64,000 nucleotides of DNA from Clostridioides sp. (lineage in GTDB: Bacteria > Bacillota > Clostridia > Peptostreptococcales > Peptostreptococcaceae), in the NCBI GenBank assembly GCA_031261505.1, contig JAISJN010000008.1, positions 124,001 to 188,000 on the forward strand, given 5' to 3'. This document shows positions 45,198-54,703 of the stretch, piece by piece (position 1 is the stretch's first letter; each line of letters starts with the position of its first letter). Under the pieces are notes generated by a model, which was given only the letters and a program-made list of their open reading frames with translations, made no database searches and was not told where the DNA came from. A program made the position numbers and the translations under genes.

Positions 45198-45207
45198 CTA
45201 GTCTTCG
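45169..45207 (-). terminator. Nested hairpin overlapping the grdB stop codon
   Basis: Outer GAAGAC/GTCTTC and inner TGTCGA/TCGACA arms enclose the grdB stop. It may attenuate or protect the transcript. Confidence 0.5.
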
Positions 45208-46508
45208 AATACTGTTTGGCCATCAACTTCTACAGTTAAGGCATGTAATGCTTTTTCGACTAACTCTCTTCTTAGAGCTTTTTCCTCAGCTGGGTCTAAA
45301 GCTGGGTTTCCAAGAGGATGAGGTATTGCTATTGTTGGAACTATTCTGTTGGCTCCAACTGTCTGAGATATAGGAACTATTGTACACATATGAACAACAG
45401 GTAGTCCAGTAGCTTCGATTCCCTTAACCATCGTTGCACCGCAACGAGTACAAGTACCTCAGGTAGAAGTTAAGACAACTGCATCTACTCCGTCTGCTAG
45501 AAGTTTCTGGCCTATTTCTTCAGCAAAAGCCTTCGAGCTTTTAACCGCTGTACCGTTACCCACTGTACTGAAGAAAGTATCATATAGTTTTCCGATCTTT
45601 CCTTCTTTTTCTAAATCTCTTAACACATCCACAGGTAATACTCTGTCTGCGTCTTCATTTGCATATGATGGGTCATATCCACCGTGTGCTGTTTCGTAAG
45701 TTTCTTCAGTCAAATCGTCTACTCCTGCTATTGAGTAAGATCCGTATTTAGATGCTGAAGATGATTCTATTCTATCTGGATTTCCCTTAGGAACTATACC
45801 ACCTGAGGTTACAAGTGCTATTGTCGCCTTAGATAAATCTTTGATAGCTGGAGATGGATCTACTCTATCGAACGCTGGCATTGGGTACTCAGTTTCGAAA
45901 GGCTGACCGTTTATTTTCTTTACGAGCATGTCGACAGCTCTCTTAGAACCTCTTTCTTCTGCAAAGTAATTTACTCTTATTCCCCTAGCTATATAGGAAT
46001 CCTCAGCAGGTGAACCTATTTCTTCGCCATTGGCTAATTTAGTAGCTAATGAAGCCAGTTTTGGAAGTGCTTTTCTCATGTCTGCCGATGAATTCTTTGT
46101 TTCTATGATATATACGTCTTTTTTGTACATATCTGCACCTGGATTTTCTGGGTACATACCAGTGATAGCTACTATGTTTAATTCAGTTTTTACTACGCTT
46201 GTGATTGTTGCAGCTGCAACCCCGTATCTACCTGCATTGAAGGCTGGTCCAGCAATAAAAACATCTGGGTTTAAAGATTTTACCATTGCTAGTACTTCTG
46301 CACTTGCCTCTTCTATATTTTCGTTGAAATATCCGTCCCCGCAAACTACTGTTCCAGCTATTTCAAAGTCGTTGCCTAGTTTTTTACCCAGTTGCTGTGT
46401 AACTGGTGGTATTTCTTCCGCTATATGTGGTGTAGTGTCAGCTTTTTCCTCTCCACCAATACCAGCGAAGAACTGATTTATATAATGAACTACTCTAAAC
46501 TTTGCCAT
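45198..46508 (-). CDS. grdB: Glycine reductase protein B, selenoprotein subunit GrdB
   Basis: GrdB binds glycine through the pyruvoyl group of GrdE and transfers the carboxymethyl group to protein A. The 436 residues include an in-frame UGA (45459-45461), read as selenocysteine at position 350. The motif is VLTSTUGTCTRCGATMV, the UxxC redox site of GrdB. Both flanking frames are in register and match one family protein. The hairpin CGTTGC-GGT-GCAACG shortly after the UGA suits a bacterial SECIS element. The start MAKFRVVHYINQFFAG is typical. Standard ORF callers would report two pieces. Confidence 0.96.
45430..45461 (-). promoter_or_regulatory. grdB selenocysteine UGA and SECIS-like hairpin
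   Basis: TGA at 45459-45461 is followed by a 6-bp stem (CGTTGC/GCAACG) with loop GGT, starting about 14 nt later. It encodes part of the protein and would recruit SelB. Confidence 0.8.
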
Positions 46509-46539
46509 TTTTTCACCCCTTCTGGTTTTTTGGTTGGAC

Positions 46540-47019
46540 CTAACTCAAGAACTTACAGAATTCTTCTCTTATACCGCCCATTTCTTCTGCTATTTCATCG
46601 ACTTCCAGTACCATTTCCATCATACCTACCTGATCTTCGTAGACTTCTTCGTCGAATAGTTCCTTCATTTCTGTCTCAACAACATGGAATACCGTTAATC
46701 CAAGCTCTACCCCAGCAAGTGGTCCAGCAAATGTTGGATCTCCAGCAGTAACTGTTTCGGCTGCAAGACCTGCAGCTTCGGCTTCAGCAGCACCTAGTAA
46801 AACCACTACGTTTTCAGCTCCGTATTTATCGGCAGCATCTTTAACTCTTTTTTGGTTTTCTAAGTCCATAGCCCCAGCGGCAGTTCAGACGAAGCATTCT
46901 GTTGATGAGAATACTACTTCTACGCCATCAATTGACTTTAGGCATTCTTCTATAGCTGGTCCCGGGATACCATCACGGTCACCAATGATAATAACTTTTT
47001 TGTTTTCTAACAAACTCAT
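46540..47019 (-). CDS. grdA: Glycine reductase protein A, selenoprotein GrdA
   Basis: This small selenoprotein carries the carboxymethyl group as a selenoether and is recharged by thioredoxin. The 159 residues start [17 protein letters not shown] behind AAAGGAGG. The UGA at 46885-46887 is selenocysteine 45 in [14 protein letters not shown], the diagnostic GrdA motif. The C-terminal half is acidic and Ala/Glu-rich with [17 protein letters not shown]. It is separated from grdB by 31 bp and follows grdE. A simple ORF search reports only the 109-residue part after the UGA. Confidence 0.97.
46885..46887 (-). other. grdA selenocysteine UGA codon
   Basis: The in-frame TGA lies within CFV-U-TAAGAM, directly followed by GC-rich sequence (GCCGCTGGGGC) that can form a short SECIS-type stem. 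Confidence 0.85.
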
Positions 47020-47143
47020 AGTATTATCCTCCTTTAATTATTTTTAATTTATTGCCTTGCTTATCGGAGAACATCTGTACCTTATTTCTTCTAAAAATAC
47101 ATCTGTACTCAACTTCGATTTCATCTTCAAAATTCTTATCTTT

Positions 47144-48430
47144 CTAGAATCCTTTAGCTGATAGATAGTTGAATCCTGTTTCATTTGTCGCTCCTGTTAT
47201 AGCCTGCACTTCGACCTCTATTGTACCGTCTTCTTTTAAGGCACCGTCAGATCCACCTGCTATTACATTTACAACCTCTAGATGTCCTATAACCTTATCT
47301 AGTTTTGGAAGTCTTACAACTCCATTTGCGTTTCCTCCAGTTACAACTGCATCTGCCTTTGGATCTGCATCTGCTAGCGACTGAGAAGAGCCGTCTCTAC
47401 CGGCGTATTCATCTGTAACTATAACAGTTTTAACACCTTGGTTTTCTATCTTCTTGCAATTCATTATCAAGTCTGTATCTGGATTTCCAAATCCTTCTTG
47501 AGATACTATTACTGCATCTAATCCTAGGTATCTACAAAGTTTAGATGTCCAGTTAGAAGATCTTTCTTTATCAGCCAGATATACATTTTCATTTGTGATT
47601 ATTACTCCAACGAAATTTAACTCTGTGCCGTGTTTAGCGTATAACTCTTCTATTACACCGTTATTTAGGTGGACATAGCTTGGATTTTTGTCGCAAGCAG
47701 AGACGCAGTTACCGCTTACCACTGCCCCATCCATTATTTCTGTTGGATAAAGTATAGTTGGAACTATTTGTTTTGCATCTACACCGTATACGTAGGTGTC
47801 GTGTAGCAACCCTTGAGTTTGAAGCATGTATACGTATCCTACCTTAGGTAGTTCTGGATACTCTGCTAACTGTTCGAGAAGCGGTTTTGTTTCATATACG
47901 GATACTTCATCTGGAGTAAGGTCCTTAGCTACTTTTCCTAAATAAGTTGCAGCTTTGAATCCTATCATCCTAACAGCTTTCTCGTGTTGATGTTGTTTTA
48001 AGCCATCTACTGGTTCCGCTGTTATTACTACATTGTTTGTTTTAGAGAAAGGAGTGTATTTTGCCCCTTCACCTACCATGTCGACAATTCCTTCTTGGAA
48101 TCCGACTATCTTACCTGTTGTGACGACCGCTACACCTTTAAGAGCGTGAGTTCTTCCTTCTCCAACGGTATCAACTTTTGATATGATGCCTGGGAAAATT
48201 CCACCATTTCCTTCGACTTTTACTCTTGGTTCTACAACGTCTTTTACTGGTGTAATCCTAACACTTTCGCCTGGACGAGCTATATCTATGTCTATAGATT
48301 TAACGTGTTCATCTCCACCGATTTCTGCTAGCATCTCTTCTTTGTTTACAAAGAGAACACCATCTACTACCTTGGTCTCTTCCCCAAACTGTACATCCTT
48401 GATATTGATCTTTCCTAATTCAAGACGCAT
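47144..48430 (-). CDS. grdE: Glycine reductase protein B, pyruvoyl precursor GrdE
   Basis: This proprotein self-cleaves before a cysteine to give two subunits, one carrying an N-terminal pyruvoyl group that binds the amino group of glycine. The cleavage site is at GAVVSGNCVSACDKNPS, with the first Cys at residue 242. The 428 residues match the family length. MRLELGKINIKDVQFG is the usual GrdE start, and the frame includes DTYVYGVDAKQIVPTILYPTE. The glycine version of protein B is called because no GrdF/G or GrdH/I paralogue is present. Confidence 0.95.
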   Translation of the reverse strand: MRLELGKINIKDVQFGEETKVVDGVLFVNKEEMLAEIGGDEHVKSIDIDIARPGESVRITPVKDVVEPRVKVEGNGGIFPGIISKVDTVGEGRTHALKGVAVVTTGKIVGFQEGIVDMVGEGAKYTPFSKTNNVVITAEPVDGLKQHQHEKAVRMIGFKAATYLGKVAKDLTPDEVSVYETKPLLEQLAEYPELPKVGYVYMLQTQGLLHDTYVYGVDAKQIVPTILYPTEIMDGAVVSGNCVSACDKNPSYVHLNNGVIEELYAKHGTELNFVGVIITNENVYLADKERSSNWTSKLCRYLGLDAVIVSQEGFGNPDTDLIMNCKKIENQGVKTVIVTDEYAGRDGSSQSLADADPKADAVVTGGNANGVVRLPKLDKVIGHLEVVNVIAGGSDGALKEDGTIEVEVQAITGATNETGFNYLSAKGF

Positions 48431-48543
48431 ACTGCACCTCCCAATATTTAGTTTATATAAATTGACTAGTCAACTATATTTCAGCTGCTGTGTAACCCGC
48501 GAATCTCGTCGGTCTGATTTGTGCATACGTCTAAGATTAAATC

Positions 48544-48861
48544 CTAAACGTATTTTTTGATCATTGCTTCTATATTAGGTATAGTTGCATCATCTTTGAT
48601 GATTTCATCTATTTTTTCCCCATCTTTGTAAACTGCTAGAGTAGGAAGCCCCAATACTTTTTCTTTTATAGCTAGTCTTCTTGCTTTTGTTATGTCCATG
48701 CTACAGAATTTCATGTTTTCTCCATAAGTTTCTGCTAGTTTGTGGACATCTGGCATTAACGCCTTGCAAGGTTCACAACCTTCACTCCAGTAGTCCACGA
48801 ATACATAACCTTCTCCTGATTTTACTTCTTCTTCGAAATTAGATTTGTCTAATGCTAACAT
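48544..48861 (-). CDS. trxA: Thioredoxin of the glycine reductase system
   Basis: This 105-residue thioredoxin donates electrons to the selenoprotein. The active site reads WSEGCEPCKALMP, a Gly-Cys-Glu-Pro-Cys variant of the usual WCGPC. A similarly unusual thioredoxin (GCxPC) works in glycine reductase of Eubacterium acidaminophilum. The cis-proline region LGLPTLAVYKDGE is intact. It lies between trxB and grdE in the operon with an AGGAGG ribosome site. Confidence 0.95.
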   Translation of the reverse strand: MLALDKSNFEEEVKSGEGYVFVDYWSEGCEPCKALMPDVHKLAETYGENMKFCSMDITKARRLAIKEKVLGLPTLAVYKDGEKIDEIIKDDATIPNIEAMIKKYV

Positions 48862-48976
48862 ACTTACCTCCTCATAATATATATATAATTTGTTTTGTTC
48901 ACTTATTTAATATTGCCCCTCACCAGATTTATACCATAAATCCACTCATTCAATCACTGGAGCCTGATTTAGTCAG

Positions 48977-49930
48977 CTAGGCTTTTTCAGAAAACTTTTC
49001 GCCTACGTATTTATCTGCATTTACCGCTGCGATTGCACCATCTGCAGCTGCTGTTACCACCTGTCTAAGAGATTTATCTCTACAATCTCCTGCTGCGTAA
49101 ACTCCTGGTATATTTGTTTGCATTTCAGCGTCGGTTATTATATATCCCTGATCGCTCATATTTACCTTGCCTTTAAATACATCTGTCTGAGATACTAGAC
49201 CTACGAATACGAACACTCCCATAGTGCCGTCTTCTTCATCTGCGAAGTACTCATTTGTCTCACCTGTTATCGTGTTTTTAAACACCACTGATTCGAGTAT
49301 TCCGTCGCCTTTTATCTCTTCTATAACCGTATCCAACATCCACTCTATCTTCTCGTTTGCCCTTGCTTTTTCTTCTATGCTCTTAGCACATCTAAGCCCC
49401 TGTCTTCTATGGACTATTGTTACCTTTCTAGCAAACTTAGTCAGATACATAGCTTCCTCAAGTGCGCTATCCCCTCCTCCGACTACAAATACTTCGAAGT
49501 CTTCAAAGAAATCAGCATCGCAGGTTGCGCAGTATGATACGCCCTTTCCTGTCAATTCTTTTTCACCTGGGCAGCCTATTTTTCTTGGAGATGCACCAGA
49601 TGCTATTATCACTGATTTTGCTCTGTACTCGTCTTTTTGACCTTTTAAAATCTTTATATCCCCTTCTAGAGATACATCTTCTATTGTATCTTTTATTCTT
49701 TTTGCTCCAAACTCATCGCTTTGCTCAACCATCCTCGCTATGAGTGAGGGACCTGTTGCATTTTGTACTGATCCAGGGTAATTTGCAACCTCGTGAGTTA
49801 TAACTATCTGACCGCCAGTCTTATCCTTTTCTATTATCAAGGTATTTAACTTTGCCCTTGATCCGTATAGGCCTGCTGCCAAGCCAGCTGGTCCAGCCCC
49901 TACTATGACTAAATCATAAACATTTTCCAT
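48977..49930 (-). CDS. trxB: Thioredoxin reductase
   Basis: This FAD enzyme of 317 residues reduces the operon's thioredoxin with NAD(P)H. It has an N-terminal FAD motif VIVGAGPAGLAAGLYGSRA, redox-active CATCD near residue 137, the nucleotide-binding VVGGGDSALEEAMYL, and the C-terminal YAAGDCRDKSLRQVVTAAADGA. The low-molecular-weight form matches bacterial TrxR. It lies directly after grdX in the glycine reductase operon. Confidence 0.96.
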   Translation of the reverse strand: MENVYDLVIVGAGPAGLAAGLYGSRAKLNTLIIEKDKTGGQIVITHEVANYPGSVQNATGPSLIARMVEQSDEFGAKRIKDTIEDVSLEGDIKILKGQKDEYRAKSVIIASGASPRKIGCPGEKELTGKGVSYCATCDADFFEDFEVFVVGGGDSALEEAMYLTKFARKVTIVHRRQGLRCAKSIEEKARANEKIEWMLDTVIEEIKGDGILESVVFKNTITGETNEYFADEEDGTMGVFVFVGLVSQTDVFKGKVNMSDQGYIITDAEMQTNIPGVYAAGDCRDKSLRQVVTAAADGAIAAVNADKYVGEKFSEKA

Positions 49931-49991
49931 ACTGCAACCTCCTAATTTGTTTGATGAATTTATGTGTATAAATTACATGCTAAATTAATTC

Positions 49992-50369
49992 TTAGTCCTC
50001 ATACTGCATTCTCTGTATTGTATTTGTGAAAATATCTAGGTCTATGACCTTGAAATCATCAAGTACTGAGTCATTCCAATCGGGAGTAGACTTATTACCT
50101 TGAAATTTTATCGCTGTGCTTATAGCATCTTCTATCATAGTCACTGAATCCATGCTTAAAATATCGTTTTCTTTCAATGCGATACTCCTATATGGAGTTT
50201 CATTTGGTTTTACACTCCCGTAAAGTGGGTGTGTAAGAAGTTCATAACCCTTGTGAATCATATCTCTACAAATTTTTAAAATTCCTAAGTAATCTGTTTC
50301 TTCAAACTGCACCTTGTAATCTTGGCCTGCCATATCTCTTACATCATCGTTATTGGTTACAATTATCAT
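49992..50369 (-). CDS. grdX: GrdX family protein
   Basis: GrdX is a small conserved protein encoded at the head of many glycine/betaine reductase operons; its biochemical role is unclear. The start MIIVTNNDDVRDMAGQ is set by GGGGTGAAGAG just upstream, giving 125 residues. The frame remains open through the riboswitch but that part is non-coding RNA. Conserved segments include DYLGILKICRDMIHKGYELLTHPLYGSVKPNETPY. It is the first gene after the glycine riboswitch terminator, so its expression needs antitermination. Confidence 0.9.
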   Translation of the reverse strand: MIIVTNNDDVRDMAGQDYKVQFEETDYLGILKICRDMIHKGYELLTHPLYGSVKPNETPYRSIALKENDILSMDSVTMIEDAISTAIKFQGNKSTPDWNDSVLDDFKVIDLDIFTNTIQRMQYED

Positions 50370-50411
50370 CTCTTCACCCCCATTTTGTGATTGTAGTATA
50401 TTTCCGAAAAA

Positions 50412-50448
50412 AACAGGGAACACAAATATCCAATTTGTGTTCCCTGTT
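50412..50448 (-). terminator. Intrinsic terminator of the glycine riboswitch
   Basis: A perfect 16-bp AACAGGGAACACAAAT/ATTTGTGTTCCCTGTT stem with a 5-nt loop is followed by TTTTTT on minus. It lies 40 bp before grdX. Confidence 0.93.
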
Positions 50449-50454
50449 AAAATA

Positions 50455-50583
50455 CATTCTCCAGAGTTACGTCCACGTACCATGTTTTTACCTGAGAATT
50501 TCATTTGACTTCTTGGACTCGAAATCAAATTTGTCCCTTCGGCCGTCTCATTTAGAGACTGTCTCTGGTGCGCTTCACCCGTT
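50455..50583 (-). promoter_or_regulatory. Glycine riboswitch controlling the grd operon
   Basis: On minus the RNA has the conserved blocks GGGTGAAGCGCACCAGAGAC, GGCCGAAGGGACAAAT, TTCTCAGGTAAAAACATGG and GGACGTAACTCTGGAGAA, diagnostic of the glycine aptamer. One aptamer is clear; a full tandem second one was not found. Glycine binding should prevent the downstream terminator (ON switch) and so induce glycine reductase when glycine is available. Confidence 0.95.
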
Positions 50584-50862
50584 ATTATTTTATTTTCGAC
50601 TTCTATTTTCAATTGATTTATACATATGCACATTTTTTGCAATTTCGCCAAGCATGTCTAGATTTAATAGAAATATACTATTCTTCTTAAGACTAGTATA
50701 TGAATATTCTATTTAAAATGCAAGCGATTTTTTATATATTTTTTGTGTTATTCTCCATATTTTCTCAGAGACCTTGATATTACACATTTCTACAAAATGT
50801 CTTTTTTTGTTTTTTTTCAAAATTAGAAATTGTAGTTTAAAAAATGAGTATTTTCAATCGTT

Positions 50863-50925
50863 TGCAAATAAACAGCGACTGAGTGCAGACAAAAATCTAC
50901 TACCCCGTCGCCATTTGTTTTTTTG
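50863..50925 (-). terminator. Hairpin after the M3 peptidase gene
   Basis: CAAATAAACAGCGAC/GTCGCCATTTG arms enclose a loop of about 35 nt right after the peptidase stop codon, with a T-run on plus. It lies between the two minus-strand units. Confidence 0.5.
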
Positions 50926-50928
50926 AAA

Positions 50929-52629
50929 CTATTTGTCGATTTCTATGTCGTCTATGCTGTCGAAGTACTTCTTTGCAGATTTTGCCACATCGAAAAGAGA
51001 TCCTTTGGCAAATGGAGATTTTAATCTACCTATGCTCACGATTTCTGTAAATGATTTACTTCCACCTACCTTACACATATTTTTGAAATCCTCCCAGTAC
51101 CCTGATTCATCTACCCTGCTTTTCTCCCAAATCTGGAGCGAGCACACCTGTGCTAGGGCGTAATCTATATAGTAAAATGGATTTTTGAAAATATGCCCCT
51201 GTTTATACCACCAGCCACCTGATTCTAGAAACTCGCAGTTTGGATACTCTCTATGTGGTTGGTATTTTCTCTCTAGATTCCTCCAGACCTCGTTTCTCTC
51301 TTTTGGACTCAATCCTGGATTTTCATAGATGATATGCTGGAACTCATCTACTAAAACTCCGTATGGAATGAATTTAATCGCTGTAGAAAGATGAGAAAAC
51401 CTGTATTTATCAGCCTCGTCTCCAAAGAACAGCTCCATCCAAGGCCAGGTTATAAATTCCATGGACATAGAATGTATCTCACAACTATCCAATGTCGGGA
51501 AATTTATTTCTGGAGAGCTTATCCATCTAGACATATAGAGTTGAAAAGCGTGTCCCGCTTCATGTGTCAGCACGTCTATATCCTCTAAAGTCGAGTTGAA
51601 ATTTGAAAATATAAACGGCGACTTATAAGCTGGAATGTATGTACAGTACCCTCCTGCAGCCTTTCCATCCCTCTCCTTCCAATCGATTAATTCATTTTCC
51701 AATATAAATTTTATGAATTCCCCAGTTTCATCTGAGAGCTCAGTATACATCTTCACTCCAGATTCTAGTATGTAGCTTGCATCTCCCTTTGGAGTTGGAT
51801 TTCCAGACTTAAATTCTATATTTTCATCTATAAAATCTAGACTCTCCACTCCAAGCCTTCTCGCCTGTCTCTCATATAGGACCTCTGCAAGTGGTATTAT
51901 ATCTTTTTCTACCTGATTTCTAAATATTTCGACCATCTTCCTGTCGTACTCAGTCCTCATCATCCTGAGATAGCCTACTTCTATAAAGTTTTCGTACCCA
52001 AGTTTTTTTCCTATCTCATCTCTGAGTTTTACCAGCCTGTCAAATACGCAATCGAAGTCGTTACTCTTTTCTTCAAAAAATCCGTAGTATTTTTCACTTG
52101 CCTCTTCCCTTGTCTTTCTATCACCAGAGAGCATATACGAATATATGCCAGATAGGTTTCTAACTTCTCCGCGAAACTCAATTTTCGCCGATGCCAAGAG
52201 TCTGGTGTACTCTGAACATAACCTGTTTTCTTCTTGTAGTTCTGCAATTATATCCTTTGAGAACGCCTTCAATGAAAACTCGCAAATTTTATAAAACTGA
52301 CTTCCATAGTCCTCTATTATCTCGTTTTTAAACTTGGATTCTACGATCGATTTGTAGAAATACGAATTCAACTCATCGTACAATGGACCTTCCTCATCCC
52401 AGTAAGATTTTTCCTCTCGGTAATAAACTTCATCCGTATTCATACTGTATCTTATTTGAATGATCTCATTCATAGATTTTAAAACGTTTCTAATTTCGTT
52501 TATGTTTTCGATGTACTTCTTTTGTTCTTTGTAAGTTTCTGATTTTGATATTTTTTCAACGCAGTACATGAACCTAGGTCTTAGCTCTTCGTAATCGGGT
52601 CTTTCATATTTAAATTCTGAAAATTTCAT
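50929..52629 (-). CDS. M3 family oligoendopeptidase
   Basis: This cytosolic zinc endopeptidase cuts oligopeptides of about 7-20 residues. The 566 residues carry the metal motif VLTHEAGHAFQLYM near residue 355 with the second ligand in SCEIHSMSMEF. The C-terminal CEFLESGGWWYKQGHIFKNPFYYIDYALAQVC pattern marks the M3 oligoendopeptidase (PepF-related) branch. A GAGGAG ribosome site precedes the ATG. Its role is terminal breakdown of imported peptides, consistent with amino-acid fermentation. Confidence 0.9.
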   Translation of the reverse strand: MKFSEFKYERPDYEELRPRFMYCVEKISKSETYKEQKKYIENINEIRNVLKSMNEIIQIRYSMNTDEVYYREEKSYWDEEGPLYDELNSYFYKSIVESKFKNEIIEDYGSQFYKICEFSLKAFSKDIIAELQEENRLCSEYTRLLASAKIEFRGEVRNLSGIYSYMLSGDRKTREEASEKYYGFFEEKSNDFDCVFDRLVKLRDEIGKKLGYENFIEVGYLRMMRTEYDRKMVEIFRNQVEKDIIPLAEVLYERQARRLGVESLDFIDENIEFKSGNPTPKGDASYILESGVKMYTELSDETGEFIKFILENELIDWKERDGKAAGGYCTYIPAYKSPFIFSNFNSTLEDIDVLTHEAGHAFQLYMSRWISSPEINFPTLDSCEIHSMSMEFITWPWMELFFGDEADKYRFSHLSTAIKFIPYGVLVDEFQHIIYENPGLSPKERNEVWRNLERKYQPHREYPNCEFLESGGWWYKQGHIFKNPFYYIDYALAQVCSLQIWEKSRVDESGYWEDFKNMCKVGGSKSFTEIVSIGRLKSPFAKGSLFDVAKSAKKYFDSIDDIEIDK

Positions 52630-53206
52630 GGTATCTCCTCAACAATAAATTTTTTCTTTAGGATTTCCTTAGTCTCTTCCCCTAGAGAGGGCAAGGTGTT
52701 GCTTTGCAATAATCTAGGCATACAATTAAAACTATCTTTATTTGTACCCGTCAAACATTATTATAACACAATTAAATATTGATTTCGTGATAGTGGATAC
52801 ACCTACACGAAATAAGATTTATGCTCGCCAACTATAGAATGGGGTATATTTCTCAAGTTATCTATTCTTTACATGCATATTGCTATTCGTTCGATATAAA
52901 TATTCAGTTTTTTCGTATTTTTCTGTTGACAATTTCCATATTCTGAAGTAGTATTTCGGTATAGCCTTATTTGGATAAGTTTTATTTAGACAAGTTAAAT
53001 GGCATACTGTATTTAGCCTATCGTCATATTATTTTTTAATTTACATATTATTGTTATAGATACTAGTATACGAAATAGAGTATCTACCTTTTGATTACAA
53101 TCTCAAATTACACCATCTGTCTGCAGAGGTATGATTATCTTTCTAAATTTAAACTGGTCATAATTATTTGACATAGCATTAAAATTTAATATAAGGGGGT
53201 AATAAG
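52630..53206. other. Divergent intergenic region with an element copy
   Basis: This 577-bp AT-rich gap lies between the M3 peptidase (minus) and cstA (plus). It has element copy 12 at 52772-52862 and possible decayed element sequence near 53098-53150. TTGACA at 53168 could be a -35 for cstA but no well-spaced -10 is clear. No ORF or RNA was recognised. Confidence 0.5.
52772..52862 (+). repeat. Dispersed two-hairpin element, copy 12
   Basis: It reads TTAAATATTGATTTCGTG, then a GTGGATA/ACACGAA first part, then AAGATTTATGCTCGCCA-ACTATAG, and ends TTTCTCAAGTTATC. The second stem has decayed. Confidence 0.75.
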
Positions 53207-54667
53207 ATGACTACATTTTTAATCGGAGTTGCAATTTTAATCGTCGGTGCAGCTCTCTACGGAAGAGTATGTGAGAGAGTTTTCGAACCAGACGACAGAG
53301 AAACACCTGCTATAACATTGGGAGATGGTGTCGACTACGTTCCTATGAAAAAATGGAAAAACGGTCTCATCGAACTTCTTAACATCGCTGGTACTGGACC
53401 TATTCTCGGACCTATACAGGGAATTTTATTCGGACCAATCGCTTTTATACTTATACCTATAGGCTGCGTACTCGGAGGTGCTATGCACGACTACATGTGC
53501 GGTATGATTTCAATTAGGGAAGACGGTGCTCAAATGCCTACACTTGTTAAAAAGTTCCTAGGTACAAAAGTGTTCAATGTATACCATGTTATACTCTGCT
53601 TCCTAATGCTGCTCGTAGGTGTCGTATTTGTATACACACCTGGTGACTTATTTGTAAACGAAATAATCGGTCAGAAAGCAGTGATGAGCAATCCTACAGT
53701 ATGGATAGTATACGGTGCTATACTACTCTACTACTTAGCTGCTACCCTATTCCCTATCGACAAGATAATCGGTAAGATTTATCCCATATTTGGGGCTGTT
53801 CTATTATTATCAGCAGTAGGAGTAGCTATAGGTTTATTCACAAATAGTTACCAACTACAAAACTTGTCTGTGTCTAACTGGATGGGCGTGCACCCAGAAG
53901 GGTTACCACTTATTCCAATATTCTTTGTAACAGTTGCCTGTGGTATCGTATCTGGATTCCACTCGACTCAAGCTACATTGATAGCTAGATCAGTGTCAAA
54001 CGAAAGAGAAGGCAGATCTACCTTCTACAACATGATGATACTTGAAGGTCTTATAGCTATGATATGGGCTGCTGCTGCAATGGGTATTTACCACAAGGGT
54101 GTAGATGGCTCAATTGTAGGTACAGTCGCAGTTGTAGGCGTTGTTGCAAAAGATTTACTCGGTACATTTGGTGGTATGATAGCCGTATTAGGTGTAATCG
54201 TCCTTCCGATAACTTCTGGAGATACTGCACTTAGGTCACTTAGACTTATGCTAGCTGAATACCTTAATTTCGACCAGACCGTAAAGAAAAATAGAATTAT
54301 ACTGTCTCTTGCAATTTTCGTACCGGTCTTAGCTATATTGATATTCGCAAAATCAAGCGTGAAGGGATTCAATATTCTATGGAGGTATTTCGCATGGACT
54401 AACCAAACAATAGCGGTATTTGCATTTGCAATGATAACTGTATACTTGATGTACAGAAATAAAAATTACTTGATGTCGTTGATTCCTGGAATGTTCTACT
54501 CATTTATAATATTTAGCTATATCTTAAATGCTAAAATAGGCTTTAACCTTGGTTGGACTATTTCTTATACCGTAGCAGGAGTTCTCACAATACTATATGC
54601 TGTAGCTGTAGTTAGGTACGGTAACAAACTCAAAAAGAAAGAGCCGGAATTACTCGCTCATTCCTAG
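53207..54667 (+). CDS. cstA: CstA family transporter
   Basis: This 486-residue multi-spanning membrane protein belongs to the carbon starvation CstA family. Members are linked to peptide or pyruvate uptake. It has the conserved N-terminal motifs VPMKKWKNGLIELLNIAGTGPILGPIQGILFGP and GGAMHDYMCGMISIREDG, plus about 12 hydrophobic segments, GLYTNSY and FNILWRYFAWTNQTIAVF later. The short form lacks a long C-terminal extension. AAGGGGG precedes the ATG and a terminator follows. The substrate cannot be fixed from sequence. Confidence 0.9.
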   Translation: MTTFLIGVAILIVGAALYGRVCERVFEPDDRETPAITLGDGVDYVPMKKWKNGLIELLNIAGTGPILGPIQGILFGPIAFILIPIGCVLGGAMHDYMCGMISIREDGAQMPTLVKKFLGTKVFNVYHVILCFLMLLVGVVFVYTPGDLFVNEIIGQKAVMSNPTVWIVYGAILLYYLAATLFPIDKIIGKIYPIFGAVLLLSAVGVAIGLFTNSYQLQNLSVSNWMGVHPEGLPLIPIFFVTVACGIVSGFHSTQATLIARSVSNEREGRSTFYNMMILEGLIAMIWAAAAMGIYHKGVDGSIVGTVAVVGVVAKDLLGTFGGMIAVLGVIVLPITSGDTALRSLRLMLAEYLNFDQTVKKNRIILSLAIFVPVLAILIFAKSSVKGFNILWRYFAWTNQTIAVFAFAMITVYLMYRNKNYLMSLIPGMFYSFIIFSYILNAKIGFNLGWTISYTVAGVLTILYAVAVVRYGNKLKKKEPELLAHS

Positions 54668-54703
54668 AATAAAATTTTGAAATCATATTAAATTAACACG
54701 TTT

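Noticed and set aside
45459..46887. Frameshifted or nonsense-mutated glycine reductase genes
   Set aside because: The TGA codons sit exactly at the selenocysteine positions of GrdA and GrdB and both flanking parts are intact and in the same frame.
49992..50651. Longer grdX frame starting at 50651
   Set aside because: The extra 94 codons lie over the glycine aptamer and its terminator. The real start has GGGGTGAAGAG before it.
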